Positions 53,605-63,200 of a stretch of 64,000 bases of DNA are shown here, piece by piece. The stretch is taken from positions 410,353 to 474,352 of the forward strand of contig NZ_PUIP01000003.1 of NCBI RefSeq assembly GCF_002968015.1, written 5' to 3'. A model generated the notes under the pieces. That model made no database searches. It saw only the letters and a list, made by a program, of their open reading frames with translations, and was not told the origin of the DNA. The number at the start of each line of letters is the position of its first letter. The stretch's first letter is position 1. The position numbers were made by a program, and so were the translations under genes. The DNA is from Massilia phosphatilytica (GTDB lineage Bacteria > Pseudomonadota > Gammaproteobacteria > Burkholderiales > Burkholderiaceae_D).

Positions 53605-54458
53605 ACAGTCCCTTCGACAGCCTTCTGCAGCCTGACGACGAGAAGAGTGTTCACGTTGCTCCGGTAAAATTGAACGAAGTTTCGGGAAGATACAGGCTTG
53701 GCGTACCGGTGCGCCCCAATATCAAACATGATAACGGTTTCCTGGACAAATTCCGGAAGAGGCCCCCAACGGCGGGCGATCGGTTGCAGTTTGCTAAATG
53801 GCTTTCGATGCTCGAAGGCTCCGAGGCGCTTTGTAGTGGCGCGACCAAATCCATTGCACCCCCATGCCATGGTGAAGACCTTTCCGACGCTAACGCGGCG
53901 TATCGACACTTCCTGTTTGGGAATGGGAAGGACCGTACGATCAATTACGAACGTTATTTGCTGGACGACGCATCCGGGCGCCAGGTCATCCCAAACGTTC
54001 TCGAGGACTTTCAACGGCACGTCGAAGTCATTGGCTACGATCGCGTCAAGTTCTCGGTGACGAGCGATGCATACGCCGTCGGAAACGGGGGCATTGCCCC
54101 CTACCCAGCCACGGTAAACTGGCAGAAGGCAATCGGTGCCCACTTTTTATGGGTGAGCGCCGACGTCAGCGTATCCGTCTCGGACAAGTCGGAGATCGTC
54201 TACACGGCTGACGTCACCATACACATGGAAGATCGATACAATTTCAATCCCGGCCAACATGACATCGCAACCGGGATTCCCGATTCCGCAAATGGCATTT
54301 TCGAGATCACGGAATTGGCCCATCAATATACGAATTTTGGAACGGTTCAACGCAAGGTTTCCTGGCGAGAAGGGCAGCATACGAACGCCGCGTCGGGCGC
54401 TCCCAATTCGCGCCAGCGCAAACCGCAGGACAATCGCCGAGCCCGCAACAGGATCTAG
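53601..54458 (+). CDS. VgrG-3-coupled effector candidate with colicin-M-like motif spacing
   Basis: A 285-residue protein, no signal peptide, starting inside the vgrG-3 stop. The C-terminal half has VSADVSVSV, YTADVTIHMEDRYNFNPG and IPDSANGIFEITELAHQY; the end is basic and low-complexity. Colicin M carries an essential D-x-Y-D-x5-H-R; here Asp211, Tyr213, Asn214, His220 and Asp221 fall at exactly those positions, with two substitutions. That could be a lipid II-cleaving relative or coincidence. The following gene is a lipoprotein, as expected for immunity to a periplasmic toxin. No database family is named with confidence. Confidence 0.6.
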   Translation: MNSPFDSLLQPDDEKSVHVAPVKLNEVSGRYRLGVPVRPNIKHDNGFLDKFRKRPPTAGDRLQFAKWLSMLEGSEALCSGATKSIAPPCHGEDLSDANAAYRHFLFGNGKDRTINYERYLLDDASGRQVIPNVLEDFQRHVEVIGYDRVKFSVTSDAYAVGNGGIAPYPATVNWQKAIGAHFLWVSADVSVSVSDKSEIVYTADVTIHMEDRYNFNPGQHDIATGIPDSANGIFEITELAHQYTNFGTVQRKVSWREGQHTNAASGAPNSRQRKPQDNRRARNRI

Positions 54459-54459
54459 C

Positions 54460-54966
54460 ATGACACTATCGACATTCAGATTCAAATTGATTATCCGACA
54501 CGCGACATTCTTTGCCATCACGCTTTTTCTTACTGCATGCTCCATGGATGAAAACACAGCCAAAGTTTCCGATGATTTGACTGCACTTAGAAAAATCATC
54601 AAACTCCCGACCGATCTGACCTCGGGCCGCTGGGAAATATTCGGAACGCCCGAGTATACCGGTGGCGTACCGGGCCCGACGGATTACATGACGCTGGTCG
54701 CGGAAATCAAAGTCCCGGCGGGGTCGAATGGTTTTCCAACCAATTCCGACAACGGGAGCGCTTACATCGTCCCCGAGGCCGCACGCCCATGGATTTCGAG
54801 AGAATTCCGGTCCATTCTCGAAAAACATAAAAATTCCACGCTTGACCTTGCGGGGACAAAGACCTGCCACCCTTACTTGGCCAAGTTGACGCAAACAGAT
54901 AACCCGGTCAGCGGCTTCGCCTGCACGACGTCGGATCGCGTCTTCCTGTATCTCTCCCTGCTTTGA
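54460..54966 (+). CDS. Lipoprotein, candidate immunity to the vgrG-3 effector
   Basis: A 168-residue protein with a lipoprotein signal (AITLFLTACSMD, lipobox LTAC). The mature part contains PTDYMTLVAEI, SAYIVPEAARPW and a Cys-Cys pair later (KTCHPYL, FACTTSD). It starts one base after the effector stop. A broken second copy lies at 56341-56640. Immunity is inferred from order and location. Confidence 0.65.
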   Translation: MTLSTFRFKLIIRHATFFAITLFLTACSMDENTAKVSDDLTALRKIIKLPTDLTSGRWEIFGTPEYTGGVPGPTDYMTLVAEIKVPAGSNGFPTNSDNGSAYIVPEAARPWISREFRSILEKHKNSTLDLAGTKTCHPYLAKLTQTDNPVSGFACTTSDRVFLYLSLL

Positions 54967-55138
54967 TCAGTCATCGACTGGTTCCGGGTAACCCGTCATG
55001 TCGACAGGGAGTCAGGCGGGCCGATCAGCTTTCGATCCAGCGAAATCTCAATGAATGAACCTGCATCGATGACTTTAACTTTGCGCCGAGGGGCGGCAAG
55101 CCGCCCTGCTTTGTCATGTCGCTACGACGGCGCTACTC

Positions 55139-55471
55139 TTGGCGTTGACATCCACATTTGCGTGCATATCGTATCCGGCTGTCGCGGGCGTAGACCGGGA
55201 CATGGCGAAGTGCACCGGTCATCCTTGCCCGAACGCCCAAACCGGCGAAGATCCAGGACTGATCGAAGCCCGAAAGCGCAGAAAAATTGGAGATGAGCTT
55301 CGTAGCGACCGCAATGACAAGGAGCGCTGGGCTAATCTGATTCTGTTTGCAAGTTCGACAGACAAAAAATCTCTGCAAATTCAAATTGTAGCGGCCACTA
55401 ATTTCGACATTTCACTTGATCGAAGAAAGGGCTTGCTTACGTTTGGAGTTAAAAACTGCACTGATCGCTAA
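55139..55471 (+). CDS. Truncated paralog of the next gene
   Basis: About 110 residues. CTGHPCPNAQTGEDPGLIEARK and the stretch FASSTDKKSLQIQI align with CASTPCGNTATGEDPQEVLLRE and YSTSTKKSDLEMLI of the gene at 55481, but the protein stops where the longer one continues. The start is unclear: TTG at 55139 is given; the same frame upstream encodes a good signal peptide (HVATTALLLALTSTFA) without an ATG, while an ATG at 55069 is in another frame, so a frameshift near 55113 may have split the leader. Probably a decayed duplicate. Confidence 0.45.
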   Translation: MALTSTFACISYPAVAGVDRDMAKCTGHPCPNAQTGEDPGLIEARKRRKIGDELRSDRNDKERWANLILFASSTDKKSLQIQIVAATNFDISLDRRKGLLTFGVKNCTDR

Positions 55472-55480
55472 AGGACACTC

Positions 55481-56284
55481 ATGCGCATGAGCATCATCGC
55501 ACTGGCAATCGGCATGCTCGGCTACATTTACCACCCGGCATGGAGCCACGAAATTACGACAACAGGCTATCAGTGCGCCAGCACGCCGTGTGGAAATACC
55601 GCTACCGGAGAAGACCCGCAAGAAGTATTGCTTCGCGAAGCGCGTGCGGAACAGAACAAAATAAAGTCGAGGGGACCTGACCAGGTTCGCTGGCAAATTC
55701 CTATCTATTCAACATCGACGAAAAAGTCTGATCTAGAAATGCTGATAACGAAGAGCGCTGAATTCTCCATGCGACTGGCACCGGCGAAAGCGTATCTCTA
55801 TTTCAGCCTCCCCTCTTCCAATCAAGCGTTCAAAATCGGCGAGCCAAACGCCACTGACAGTCTGTGTCCAAAGTACAACCTCCAGATTGTTGATGCTTCG
55901 GATAAACATGCGGTGGTACAGAAAAACTGCCCGCGGACCCAGTATAGAGCTGGTAAATTCTTTAGTGGCGTCACATACTATTTGTATGACGCCCCGACTG
56001 CCACCATGCGTGAGATCTGGCGGGCGAGCGCTGTCGGCAGCAAAGATCCATTACCACTGGCGGAACCGGTTCCTTCAGTGAAAATTATCGACAATGGTTA
56101 TCTGTTCGACTGGAAAGGATTACACCCAGGCGGTTCTTCGACAAGTTCAGCCACCATTCATAATAAATATGTTCGAAAAACGGAACACAACAAACAGATC
56201 CTGGTTTGTGTCGACATGAAAGTACAAGGGGGTGCCGTTGAGGACGAGATATGCGAGGGAACCACCGTTCCTAAAGCCGATTAA
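55481..56284 (+). CDS. Secreted candidate immunity protein, full-length member of a duplicated pair
   Basis: A 267-residue protein with a signal peptide (IIALAIGMLGYIYHPAWSHE). Six or more cysteines suggest a folded periplasmic protein with disulfides. No known domain. AAGGAC precedes the ATG. It follows a shortened copy of itself by nine bases. Its place behind vgrG-3 and its cargo suggests an immunity gene, possibly for an effector no longer present. Confidence 0.6.
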   Translation: MRMSIIALAIGMLGYIYHPAWSHEITTTGYQCASTPCGNTATGEDPQEVLLREARAEQNKIKSRGPDQVRWQIPIYSTSTKKSDLEMLITKSAEFSMRLAPAKAYLYFSLPSSNQAFKIGEPNATDSLCPKYNLQIVDASDKHAVVQKNCPRTQYRAGKFFSGVTYYLYDAPTATMREIWRASAVGSKDPLPLAEPVPSVKIIDNGYLFDWKGLHPGGSSTSSATIHNKYVRKTEHNKQILVCVDMKVQGGAVEDEICEGTTVPKAD

Positions 56285-56340
56285 GTCATGCCCCAGCTTG
56301 TTGCTGTCAAAGTCGACTGTGCAGATAGCGAGGGTGCGAT

Positions 56341-56640
56341 GCCGGCCCTACGGATTACATGACCCTTGTTGCGGAAATTGAACCGGCCGCGAATGCCGAA
56401 ATTTTCACGAGCAGCACGAATGACAAAAGCATTTATATTTTTCCGGAAGCCGGCGTCCATGGCTCTCAAGCCAATTCCGTGGCATGCTGGATAAGAACAG
56501 GAACGCGAATATCGATCTCGCGACAGCTGCCGGATGCCAAGTATATGATACGAAGATAAAGAAATCCGGGCGTAACGTCAGTGGCTTTTCGTGCGAAAAC
56601 GCCGGTAAAGTCTCCTGTATCTTTCCATGTCTTGATTACC
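56341..56640 (+). pseudogene. Broken second copy of the immunity lipoprotein
   Basis: Frame one reads GPTDYMTLVAEIEPAANAEI and YIFPEAG, matching PTDYMTLVAEI and YIVPEA of the gene at 54460. At about 56453-56456 the frame changes by one deleted base; the next frame reads PWLSSQFRGMLDKNRNANID and NVSGFSCENAGKV, matching PWISREFRSILEKHKNSTLD and PVSGFACTTSDRV. The signal peptide part is missing and the stop is lost, so the frame runs on into the next gene. Confidence 0.75.
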
Positions 56641-56681
56641 CAAACGCTTGGCCGTCTCCTCGACAATGGCCGGTACAAAAT

Positions 56682-57200
56682 ATGAGCCATTTTCCCAGAC
56701 TGGTTTTAACATGTGTCCTGTTGATGCCCATTTCGGCAGTATCTGCAGCGCCACCGCAGGTACTTTCGGTGACAGCCAAATGCCGTGATAATGAAAGGTG
56801 TATCTTCGACAATGTCGGTATGGCCATCGACTTAACGCTAACGAACAATTCGAACTCGCCGATCGGCGTGCCGCTCGAATTTCTCCAGCAGGTCGGGCCA
56901 CGTTGTGCTTTGATCGATAACGAAACACAAGAGACACTTCCGCTGTGCGCATTTCCGCCTGCCGATCTCTCGCTACGCGATAAATTTACGTCAGTAGCGC
57001 CTGGGGAATCGATCAGAATGGACGAGTACCTTTCCGCATCGGCGATCAGGGGCTTGAGGGAACGGATGATTGATCTTACTGCGGAATTCGCTATCCATAT
57101 CCCCGTGAAACTGGAAGGCATCAAGCTTCCGGTGCGCCAGACCGCACGCACGTCGCTCCGGATTATTGGACGCGACAGGGCCGAACTCGACGACAAATAA
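56682..57200 (+). CDS. Hypothetical secreted protein
   Basis: A 172-residue protein with a signal peptide (LVLTCVLLMPISAVSAAPP). The mature part looks like an Ig-like beta-sandwich (MAIDLTLTNNSNSPIGVPLEF, SVAPGESIRMDEYLS), unidentified. The open frame extends upstream through the pseudogene, but the ATG at 56682 followed by a clean signal peptide marks the likely start; no good Shine-Dalgarno is seen. It is the last gene of the vgrG-3 run and converges with the diguanylate cyclase gene. Confidence 0.6.
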   Translation: MSHFPRLVLTCVLLMPISAVSAAPPQVLSVTAKCRDNERCIFDNVGMAIDLTLTNNSNSPIGVPLEFLQQVGPRCALIDNETQETLPLCAFPPADLSLRDKFTSVAPGESIRMDEYLSASAIRGLRERMIDLTAEFAIHIPVKLEGIKLPVRQTARTSLRIIGRDRAELDDK

Positions 57201-57223
57201 CACGGCGCATCCTCGGACCTTCC

Positions 57224-58237
57224 TCATGAGCCAGCGCCCGAACCCGCACGCCGCCCATGCTTGACCCGATACATGGCCTGGTCAGCCAGTTCGATCAACT
57301 GCTCCATGTCGTCGCCATCGTCAGGCCACAGCGCGAACCCGATGCTCGCCCCCAGCGGCAGCGGGCGCCCTTCGAATTCGAACGGCGCGCCGATCGCCGT
57401 CGTCAATGCCTGGCATTTGCTCGCGACGCCGCAGCGATCGCGCACGCCGACGAGGATGACGCCGAACTCGTCGCCGCCCAAGCGCGCGGCCAGGTCTTCC
57501 GCGCGCAGCTCGCGGCCGATGCGGCTGGCCGCTTCGCACAGGGCCGCGTCGCCGGCGCGGTGGCCGAGGGTGTCGTTGATCGCTTTCAGCCCATCCATGT
57601 CGATGTTCACGACGGCGACGTGGCCATGGCACCGGGCCGCCCGCGCCAGTTGCTGGCGCAGGCTGTCGTAGAACTGGGCCCGGTTAGCGAGGCTCGTCAG
57701 CGCGTCGTGCGTCGCGCGGTAATACAGGTCGTTCGATGCGTTCTGCACCGCATGGTAGATCGCCGCGCCGACGAGCGTCGACAGCAGGCCGAGCACCTGG
57801 GCATGCCACGCACCGAACGCGTTCACCGAGGACGACACGATTTTGAGTACGCCTACCGATTGATCTTCATGGCGTAACGGCACGACGAGCATCGAGCGCA
57901 GGCCGACCTTGCGGCATGCGTCCCGGTCCACGCGCGGGTCAAGCTCGGCATCGTCGCAACGCAGGATCTCGTTTCTGTCCACGCACAGGCCGGACATGCT
58001 GCCTTCGCGCCGCAGGCGCAACCCCAACTGCGCCCGGGCGAGACCGGCGGCCGCACGGTACACCATCTCGTTGCCCTCGGCCAGTTCCACCGCAGCACCG
58101 TCGGCCCGGCACACTGTTGCGGCCCGCTGGCTGACCAGCTGCATGACGCCGCCCAGGTCCAGGCCCTGGCAGGCGATCTCGGTCTGGATGTCGATGATGT
58201 CCAGCAGTACGGCCGCGTCCAGTGAGACAGTGCTCAT
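57224..58237 (-). CDS. GAF-GGDEF diguanylate cyclase
   Basis: A 337-residue soluble protein. A GAF domain (about 10-165) precedes a GGDEF domain (about 175-330) with the intact active site RLGGDEFGVIL and, five residues before it, RAED, the RxxD inhibitory site. It should therefore make cyclic di-GMP and be product-inhibited. No membrane segment; the GAF ligand is unknown. It may link local signals to biofilm or polysaccharide output. Its promoter region has a nested inverted repeat. Confidence 0.9.
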   Translation of the reverse strand: MSTVSLDAAVLLDIIDIQTEIACQGLDLGGVMQLVSQRAATVCRADGAAVELAEGNEMVYRAAAGLARAQLGLRLRREGSMSGLCVDRNEILRCDDAELDPRVDRDACRKVGLRSMLVVPLRHEDQSVGVLKIVSSSVNAFGAWHAQVLGLLSTLVGAAIYHAVQNASNDLYYRATHDALTSLANRAQFYDSLRQQLARAARCHGHVAVVNIDMDGLKAINDTLGHRAGDAALCEAASRIGRELRAEDLAARLGGDEFGVILVGVRDRCGVASKCQALTTAIGAPFEFEGRPLPLGASIGFALWPDDGDDMEQLIELADQAMYRVKHGRRAGSGAGS

Positions 58238-58242
58238 GTCTA

Positions 58243-58303
58243 GTCAACAAGAAATATCACAAATAATCACACAGTCAGTGTGAACGATTTGATCCTTGTT
58301 GAC
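58243..58303. promoter_or_regulatory. Nested inverted repeat before the diguanylate cyclase gene
   Basis: GTCAACAAG (58243-58251) is inverted exactly as CTTGTTGAC (58295-58303); inside lies CACAC-AGTCA-GTGTG (58268-58282). The outer arm itself begins a small palindrome CTTGTTGACAAG. It fills most of the 72-base gap between the GH43 stop and the cyclase start, so it could be an operator, a promoter pair (TTGAC is -35-like) or an RNA stem-loop. Confidence 0.45.
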
Positions 58304-58309
58304 AAGTTA

Positions 58310-59974
58310 TTACTCATGGTTGTCAATAACATAAATGACCTTGTCCACGTCCACGTACCCCCGCTCTCCCGCCGGATTGAACGTGAACACGCCGACACGG
58401 TTGCCGCGATACGCGCCCCAGGTCAGCGGCACGTCTGGCAGCACGGTCTGATACGTGACCCCGTCGGCGCTGACAGCCAGGGTACTGTGACCGTCCAGTC
58501 CCCACGTCGAGCGCAGCCAGATCGCATCGTGCGGCCAGGGCTGCAGGCGGGAATAGGTGCCGTCCCGCGAGACTTCCAGGTAACGCTTGCCCTCCACCAT
58601 GACGATGCCCGCCGATGCCGTGGATTCGGCCGGATTGGCGGAACGCGGCTGCGCCGTGAAGTGGGCGAGGCCGGCATGCTGGCCGTCGGCCATTCCCGCC
58701 AGTTCGAGCCGCGCGGCAAAGGACTGGCCGCGCGTGCGCACGACGCGCTGGGTCAGCACGTTGCCGACTTTAAGGAGGTTGGCGCCGTCCAGGCCCGGAA
58801 ACCCGTGCAGGCGCAGAAAGCCGCGACGGGCGGACAGCGACCACTTGTCCGCGCGCGGCTGATAATTCCATTCCCAGACGGGCGCGAGCGTCGCGGCATC
58901 GAAGTCGTCGCCGCCTTGCGGGAACTGGCGCGTGGATGCCACGGCCGGCATCCGGCCTTCCCACACCATCGTGCCGATGCCGGCCGGGTCGGGTTGCCCG
59001 ATCACCGGCCAGCCGTCGATCCAGTGGACCGGCAACAGGCTCGCCGCGCGTCCCGCCCAATCGCCGCTGCCGTGATGGGTGAAGAAGTACCAGTTCTTGT
59101 CCGGACCCTGCACGATCCCGCCCTGGTTCGGCTGCATGGCGGCGCCCTCCCCCTGCATCAGCTGGCGTTTCTCCGACCACGGACCGCGGATCGACGGGGC
59201 GCGCCGCATCATCATCACGCGCACGTCGCCCTGCACTTCGCTGAAGAAGTGGTAGTAGGTGCCGTTGAACTTGTACAGCTTGTTCGCTTCGCTGCCCTTG
59301 GACTGGTAGATCACCCGGTCCGTCTCCGGCACCAGGCCAAGGCCGTCCGGGGTCATTTCCCAAAGGTGGATCTTGTAGCCGTCGCTGAAGTGCGTGCCGA
59401 TGAAATAGCCCTTGCCGTCGTCATCCCAGAACGGCGCGCAGTCGTCCCAGCCCGGTGACCGCAGCAGCGGGTGCAGCGGTGTCCACGGACCTTCCGGCCG
59501 TGCCGCACTGGTCACGAAATAGCCTTCGTCCGGGGTGCCGAAATAAATCCAGAACCGGCCCGCGTGATGGCGGATCGTGCCGGCCCAGATGCCCCGGCCG
59601 TAGCGGTTCATCCGCTTCCAGTCGAGTTCCGGCGAGATCTGCGTCAGGTCGGGCACCGCGTGGCCGACGGTGCGCCAGTTGACCAGGTCGCGCGAATGCA
59701 GCACCGCCATTCCGGGCGAAAACTGGAACGTCGACGAAATCGCGTAATAGTCGTCGCCGACACGGATCGCATCCAGGTCGCTGTAGTCGGCCGGCAGGAC
59801 GGGATTGCGATAGCGGCCATTGCCGAGGTCGCCCCACTGCGTCCAGTCGCCCCACACCACGCCCTCCCCGGCCCGGCAAGGGCCCGTCAGGACGGCGGTG
59901 GCCAGCAGACCGGACAGCGCCACGGCGCAGCAGCGGGAGAGGTCCGGTCGAATTCGTATGCGAAAGGTCGGCAT
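58310..59974 (-). CDS. Secreted GH43 glycoside hydrolase
   Basis: A 554-residue protein with a signal peptide (CCAVALSGLLATAVLTGPCRAG). The five-bladed propeller of GH43 is marked by NPVLPADYSDLDAIRVGDDYY (base Asp), IWAGTIRHH, YFIGTHFSDG and a Glu in SEANKLYKFNGTYYHFFSE. The C-terminal part (about 370-554) is a concanavalin-like GH43_C2 beta-sandwich. Subfamily resembles GH43_12 type arabinofuranosidases or xylosidases. The ATG at 59974 is chosen because it gives the signal peptide; longer in-frame upstream codons lie in the operator region. It is divergent from the large lyase-like gene and likely shares its regulator. Confidence 0.85.
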   Translation of the reverse strand: MPTFRIRIRPDLSRCCAVALSGLLATAVLTGPCRAGEGVVWGDWTQWGDLGNGRYRNPVLPADYSDLDAIRVGDDYYAISSTFQFSPGMAVLHSRDLVNWRTVGHAVPDLTQISPELDWKRMNRYGRGIWAGTIRHHAGRFWIYFGTPDEGYFVTSAARPEGPWTPLHPLLRSPGWDDCAPFWDDDGKGYFIGTHFSDGYKIHLWEMTPDGLGLVPETDRVIYQSKGSEANKLYKFNGTYYHFFSEVQGDVRVMMMRRAPSIRGPWSEKRQLMQGEGAAMQPNQGGIVQGPDKNWYFFTHHGSGDWAGRAASLLPVHWIDGWPVIGQPDPAGIGTMVWEGRMPAVASTRQFPQGGDDFDAATLAPVWEWNYQPRADKWSLSARRGFLRLHGFPGLDGANLLKVGNVLTQRVVRTRGQSFAARLELAGMADGQHAGLAHFTAQPRSANPAESTASAGIVMVEGKRYLEVSRDGTYSRLQPWPHDAIWLRSTWGLDGHSTLAVSADGVTYQTVLPDVPLTWGAYRGNRVGVFTFNPAGERGYVDVDKVIYVIDNHE

Positions 59975-60042
59975 GTTGTGGGCAGATTGGGGAATTGTTA
60001 AAAAATTGTGCGCGTCGGCTGAGATTAGGTCTACAATTGAAT

Positions 60043-60055
60043 GGTATCGATAACC
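60043..60055. promoter_or_regulatory. Operator-like site 1 between GH43 and the lyase-like gene
   Basis: GGTATCGATAACC, a near palindrome. It matches the site at 60208 in 11 of 13 positions and lies 69 bases before the GH43 ATG. The form resembles GntR/LacI-family operators of the TGTTACCGGTAACA type. Confidence 0.5.
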
Positions 60056-60207
60056 TATGTTTCTGTCCAGTGTGGTCGGCTCCACGCTGCGGGCCCACAC
60101 CCGGCAAGACGTCATCGATACGGCCTGGATTCACACGTACTTCACACCTTGAAAACCTCTGGAACCCGATCGGCGACGTCGTTCCCGGTCGGTTTCCGGC
60201 TAAAAAT

Positions 60208-60220
60208 GTTATCGGTAACC
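60208..60220. promoter_or_regulatory. Operator-like site 2 between GH43 and the lyase-like gene
   Basis: GTTATCGGTAACC, 38 bases before the ATG at 60258. With site 1 it brackets the 283-base divergent spacer; the centres are 165 bases apart, so one regulator could control both genes or form a loop. Confidence 0.5.
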
Positions 60221-60257
60221 TAAACATGGAAAGAGGTAGAAAAATGGGGGGACAAAC

Positions 60258-63200
60258 ATGAGAGCACTAAAACTTCACCATGCAGTCAGGCGCATCGCCT
60301 GTATGGCGGTGTCAATCGGCATCGCGGCGACGCTGGTGCCCTATCCCGCACAGGTCGCCATGGCCGCGGAACCGATCGATACGATGGTGACCAGCTACCA
60401 GCCGGTCATCAGCGAATCCATCGATGCCAGCGGTTTCAAGCATCCCGGCGTCGGGCTCACGAAGGAGACCCTGGAAACCATGCGAGCCCAGGTCCTCGCG
60501 AAAAAGGAGCCCTGGAACACGCATTTCAACATGATGCTCAAGTCGGGCAAGGCGTCGCGCACGGTGGGCATCTCGAACGTCAACGGTGCCGACCCGACGC
60601 AGCCGCGTATCCTGGGGATCGATTCCCAGGGTGCCAACGGCCTGTTCATCTCGGACGCGCTGACCGCCTACACGCAGGCGATCCTGTACTACGTGACCGG
60701 CGACGACGTCTATCGCGCCAACGCCATGCGGATCATCCGCCTGTACGGAAAAATGGATCCGTCGAAGTACGTGTACTTCGTCGACTCGCACATCCATACC
60801 GGGATTCCGCTGAGCCGCATGACGGCGGCGGCGGAAATCCTGCGCTATACGAGCACCCAGACCCCGGCGCTCGCGTGGACGGACGACGATACGGTCAACT
60901 TCTCGACCAACCTGGTCGCGCCGGTGATCCAGACCTTCGACAACTGCAACTGCCGGTTCATGAACCAGCACCTGTACACGACTATCGCCAAGATGTCCGG
61001 CTCGATCTTCATGGGCGACCGGGACGGGTATAACACGGCCGTCGAGTGGTTCACCGTCAACAAGGACGCGCCGGACCCCGCGTGGACCGGATCGATCAAG
61101 CAGCTGTTCCGCACGGTGACGCGCAACGACGCCACCGGTGAAGCGATTCCGCCGCAGATCCAGCACGTCGAAATGGGCCGCGACCAGGCTCACGGCGCGG
61201 GCGACCTCACCAACTCGGAAATCCTCGCGCGCCTGATGATGGCGCAGGGTACGAAGGTCGATCCGGTGGCTGGCACGCCGTCAACGGCGTCCAACGCCGT
61301 CGGCCCGTACGAGTTCATGGACGACCGCCTGCTGGCCGTGCACGACCTGTTCGGCAAATACATGATTGGCTATGACATTCCATGGGTGCCTGTCGCCATG
61401 AGCGTCAACCCGGACGGCAGCATCCGCGCGATGTATAACAACGTGAATCCGTCGTATCGGGGCCGGCTCACCCAGAACACCTGGGAAGCTTTCTATTACT
61501 ACAAATACGTGCGCGGCATCGACCTGGAACAGGTCGCGCCGGGCTACACCACGATCTACGCCAAGCGCAAGGCCTACAACTGGGACGGCGTCGACGGCGG
61601 CGGCGACTTCTGGCTGACGATTCCCAAGGCCGCAGAAGCGGAAGGCAGCAAATACCTGGGCATCCCGATCGTCGATCCATATCGCGAAGTGGAAGACCGG
61701 TTCACTGCATACGACAGCAATGCGGTCGCGCAGGCCGAAGGCACGACCGGCTTTGTGAGAACCACGGCCACGCCGGAAGGCACGCGCATCGCCGTGTACA
61801 GCTACAACGGGGCCGCCGTCCCGAGCATCGGCTTCCGCATCCGGACCAATGGCCAGGCCATGATGGACGTCGACGGCATGTCGCTCGCGTTGCCGAATAC
61901 ACGGGGCCAGTGGCGCTACGTCGTGGTGCCGATGAACCTGGGCGACTTCCTGCCGCTCACGATCACTGGCGCCGGTACGACGGTCGACATCGACCACATC
62001 AACGTCAAGTCCAGCACCCTGCTGAGCCCACCGGTCTTCAAGTCCGGCAACGGCGACACGACCGCGTACACCTACGCCGGCACCACCATCGCGACGACAC
62101 TCGATCTCTCGGCCACCGACCCGGCCGCGGGTGACGTGGTGACCTACAACATGGACAACCTGCCGCAGGGCGCGTCGTTCGACACCAGCACGGGTGCATT
62201 CTCGTGGAAGCCGACGCAGGCCGGCAATTACACGTTCATCGTCGAAGCGTCGGACGGCACCTCGGTGACCACCAAGCGCGTCACCATCGTCGTGGGCGCG
62301 GACCGGCAGGCGGTGGTGTCGGCCGTGACGGCGCCCTTCAAGCCCGACACGCTGTACGTCACGACGACGAAGGACGCTTACCAGGCCGCCTACGCGGACA
62401 TGCAGAACACGATCGGCTCGGGCACCGACGATGCCTACTTCCAGAAGCTGGCGGCATTGCGCACCACGGTGGCCGGACTGCAGGAACTGACGCCGCTGCT
62501 GAAGGACGGCAGCATGGACTACAGGAACCTGTTCTTCAAGACGAACCTGGTGACGAATTTCGGTGACTGGGCGGCGAACGGCGTCGATAACAACACCGAC
62601 ACCTTCATCGCGTTCACGATCGCGCGGGACAGCAATCACACGATGACGCTGGACTTCGGTCCCAGCTTCAAGGTCGCTGCGAACAAGTTCCAGCTCCAGC
62701 CGCGCACCAGCTTCCCGGAACGCGTCGGCGGCGTGACCATTTTCGGTTCCAACGACAACGAGAACTGGACCCGGATCTCGCCCGACGAGACGCTCGGGAT
62801 CGAGGGCTGGCAGACGCTGAACGTGGCGGACGAGTTCCGCACCAAGCGCTATCGCTTCTTCAAGGTCTCGATGATCCATGACCTCTGGTCGTACAACATC
62901 CTCGAGCTCGGCGAATTCAGGATCTTCGGCACCCGCTATGAAACGGTGAACAAGCTGACCAGTGTCACGCTGGGTTCCGACCAGGCGCTGAAGAACCGGA
63001 TCGTGCCCGGCAATACGATCAAGCTGTCGTTCAAGTCGTCGGAGCCGATCAGCAACGTGAGCGCGACGCTCCAGGGCGAACCGGCCACCCTCGCCACCAC
63101 CGATAACCTGAACTGGACGGCGACGGCGGTCGTCAAGGCCACGACGGCACCGGGACCGGTGAAGTTCCTGCTCAACTACAACACCGCTGACGGCAAGGCC

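Noticed and set aside
56484..57200. One long 238-codon gene instead of a pseudogene plus a separate gene
   Set aside because: The first part aligns with the C-terminal half of the 54460 lipoprotein, and a clean signal peptide starts at 56682; fusion is due to a lost stop codon.
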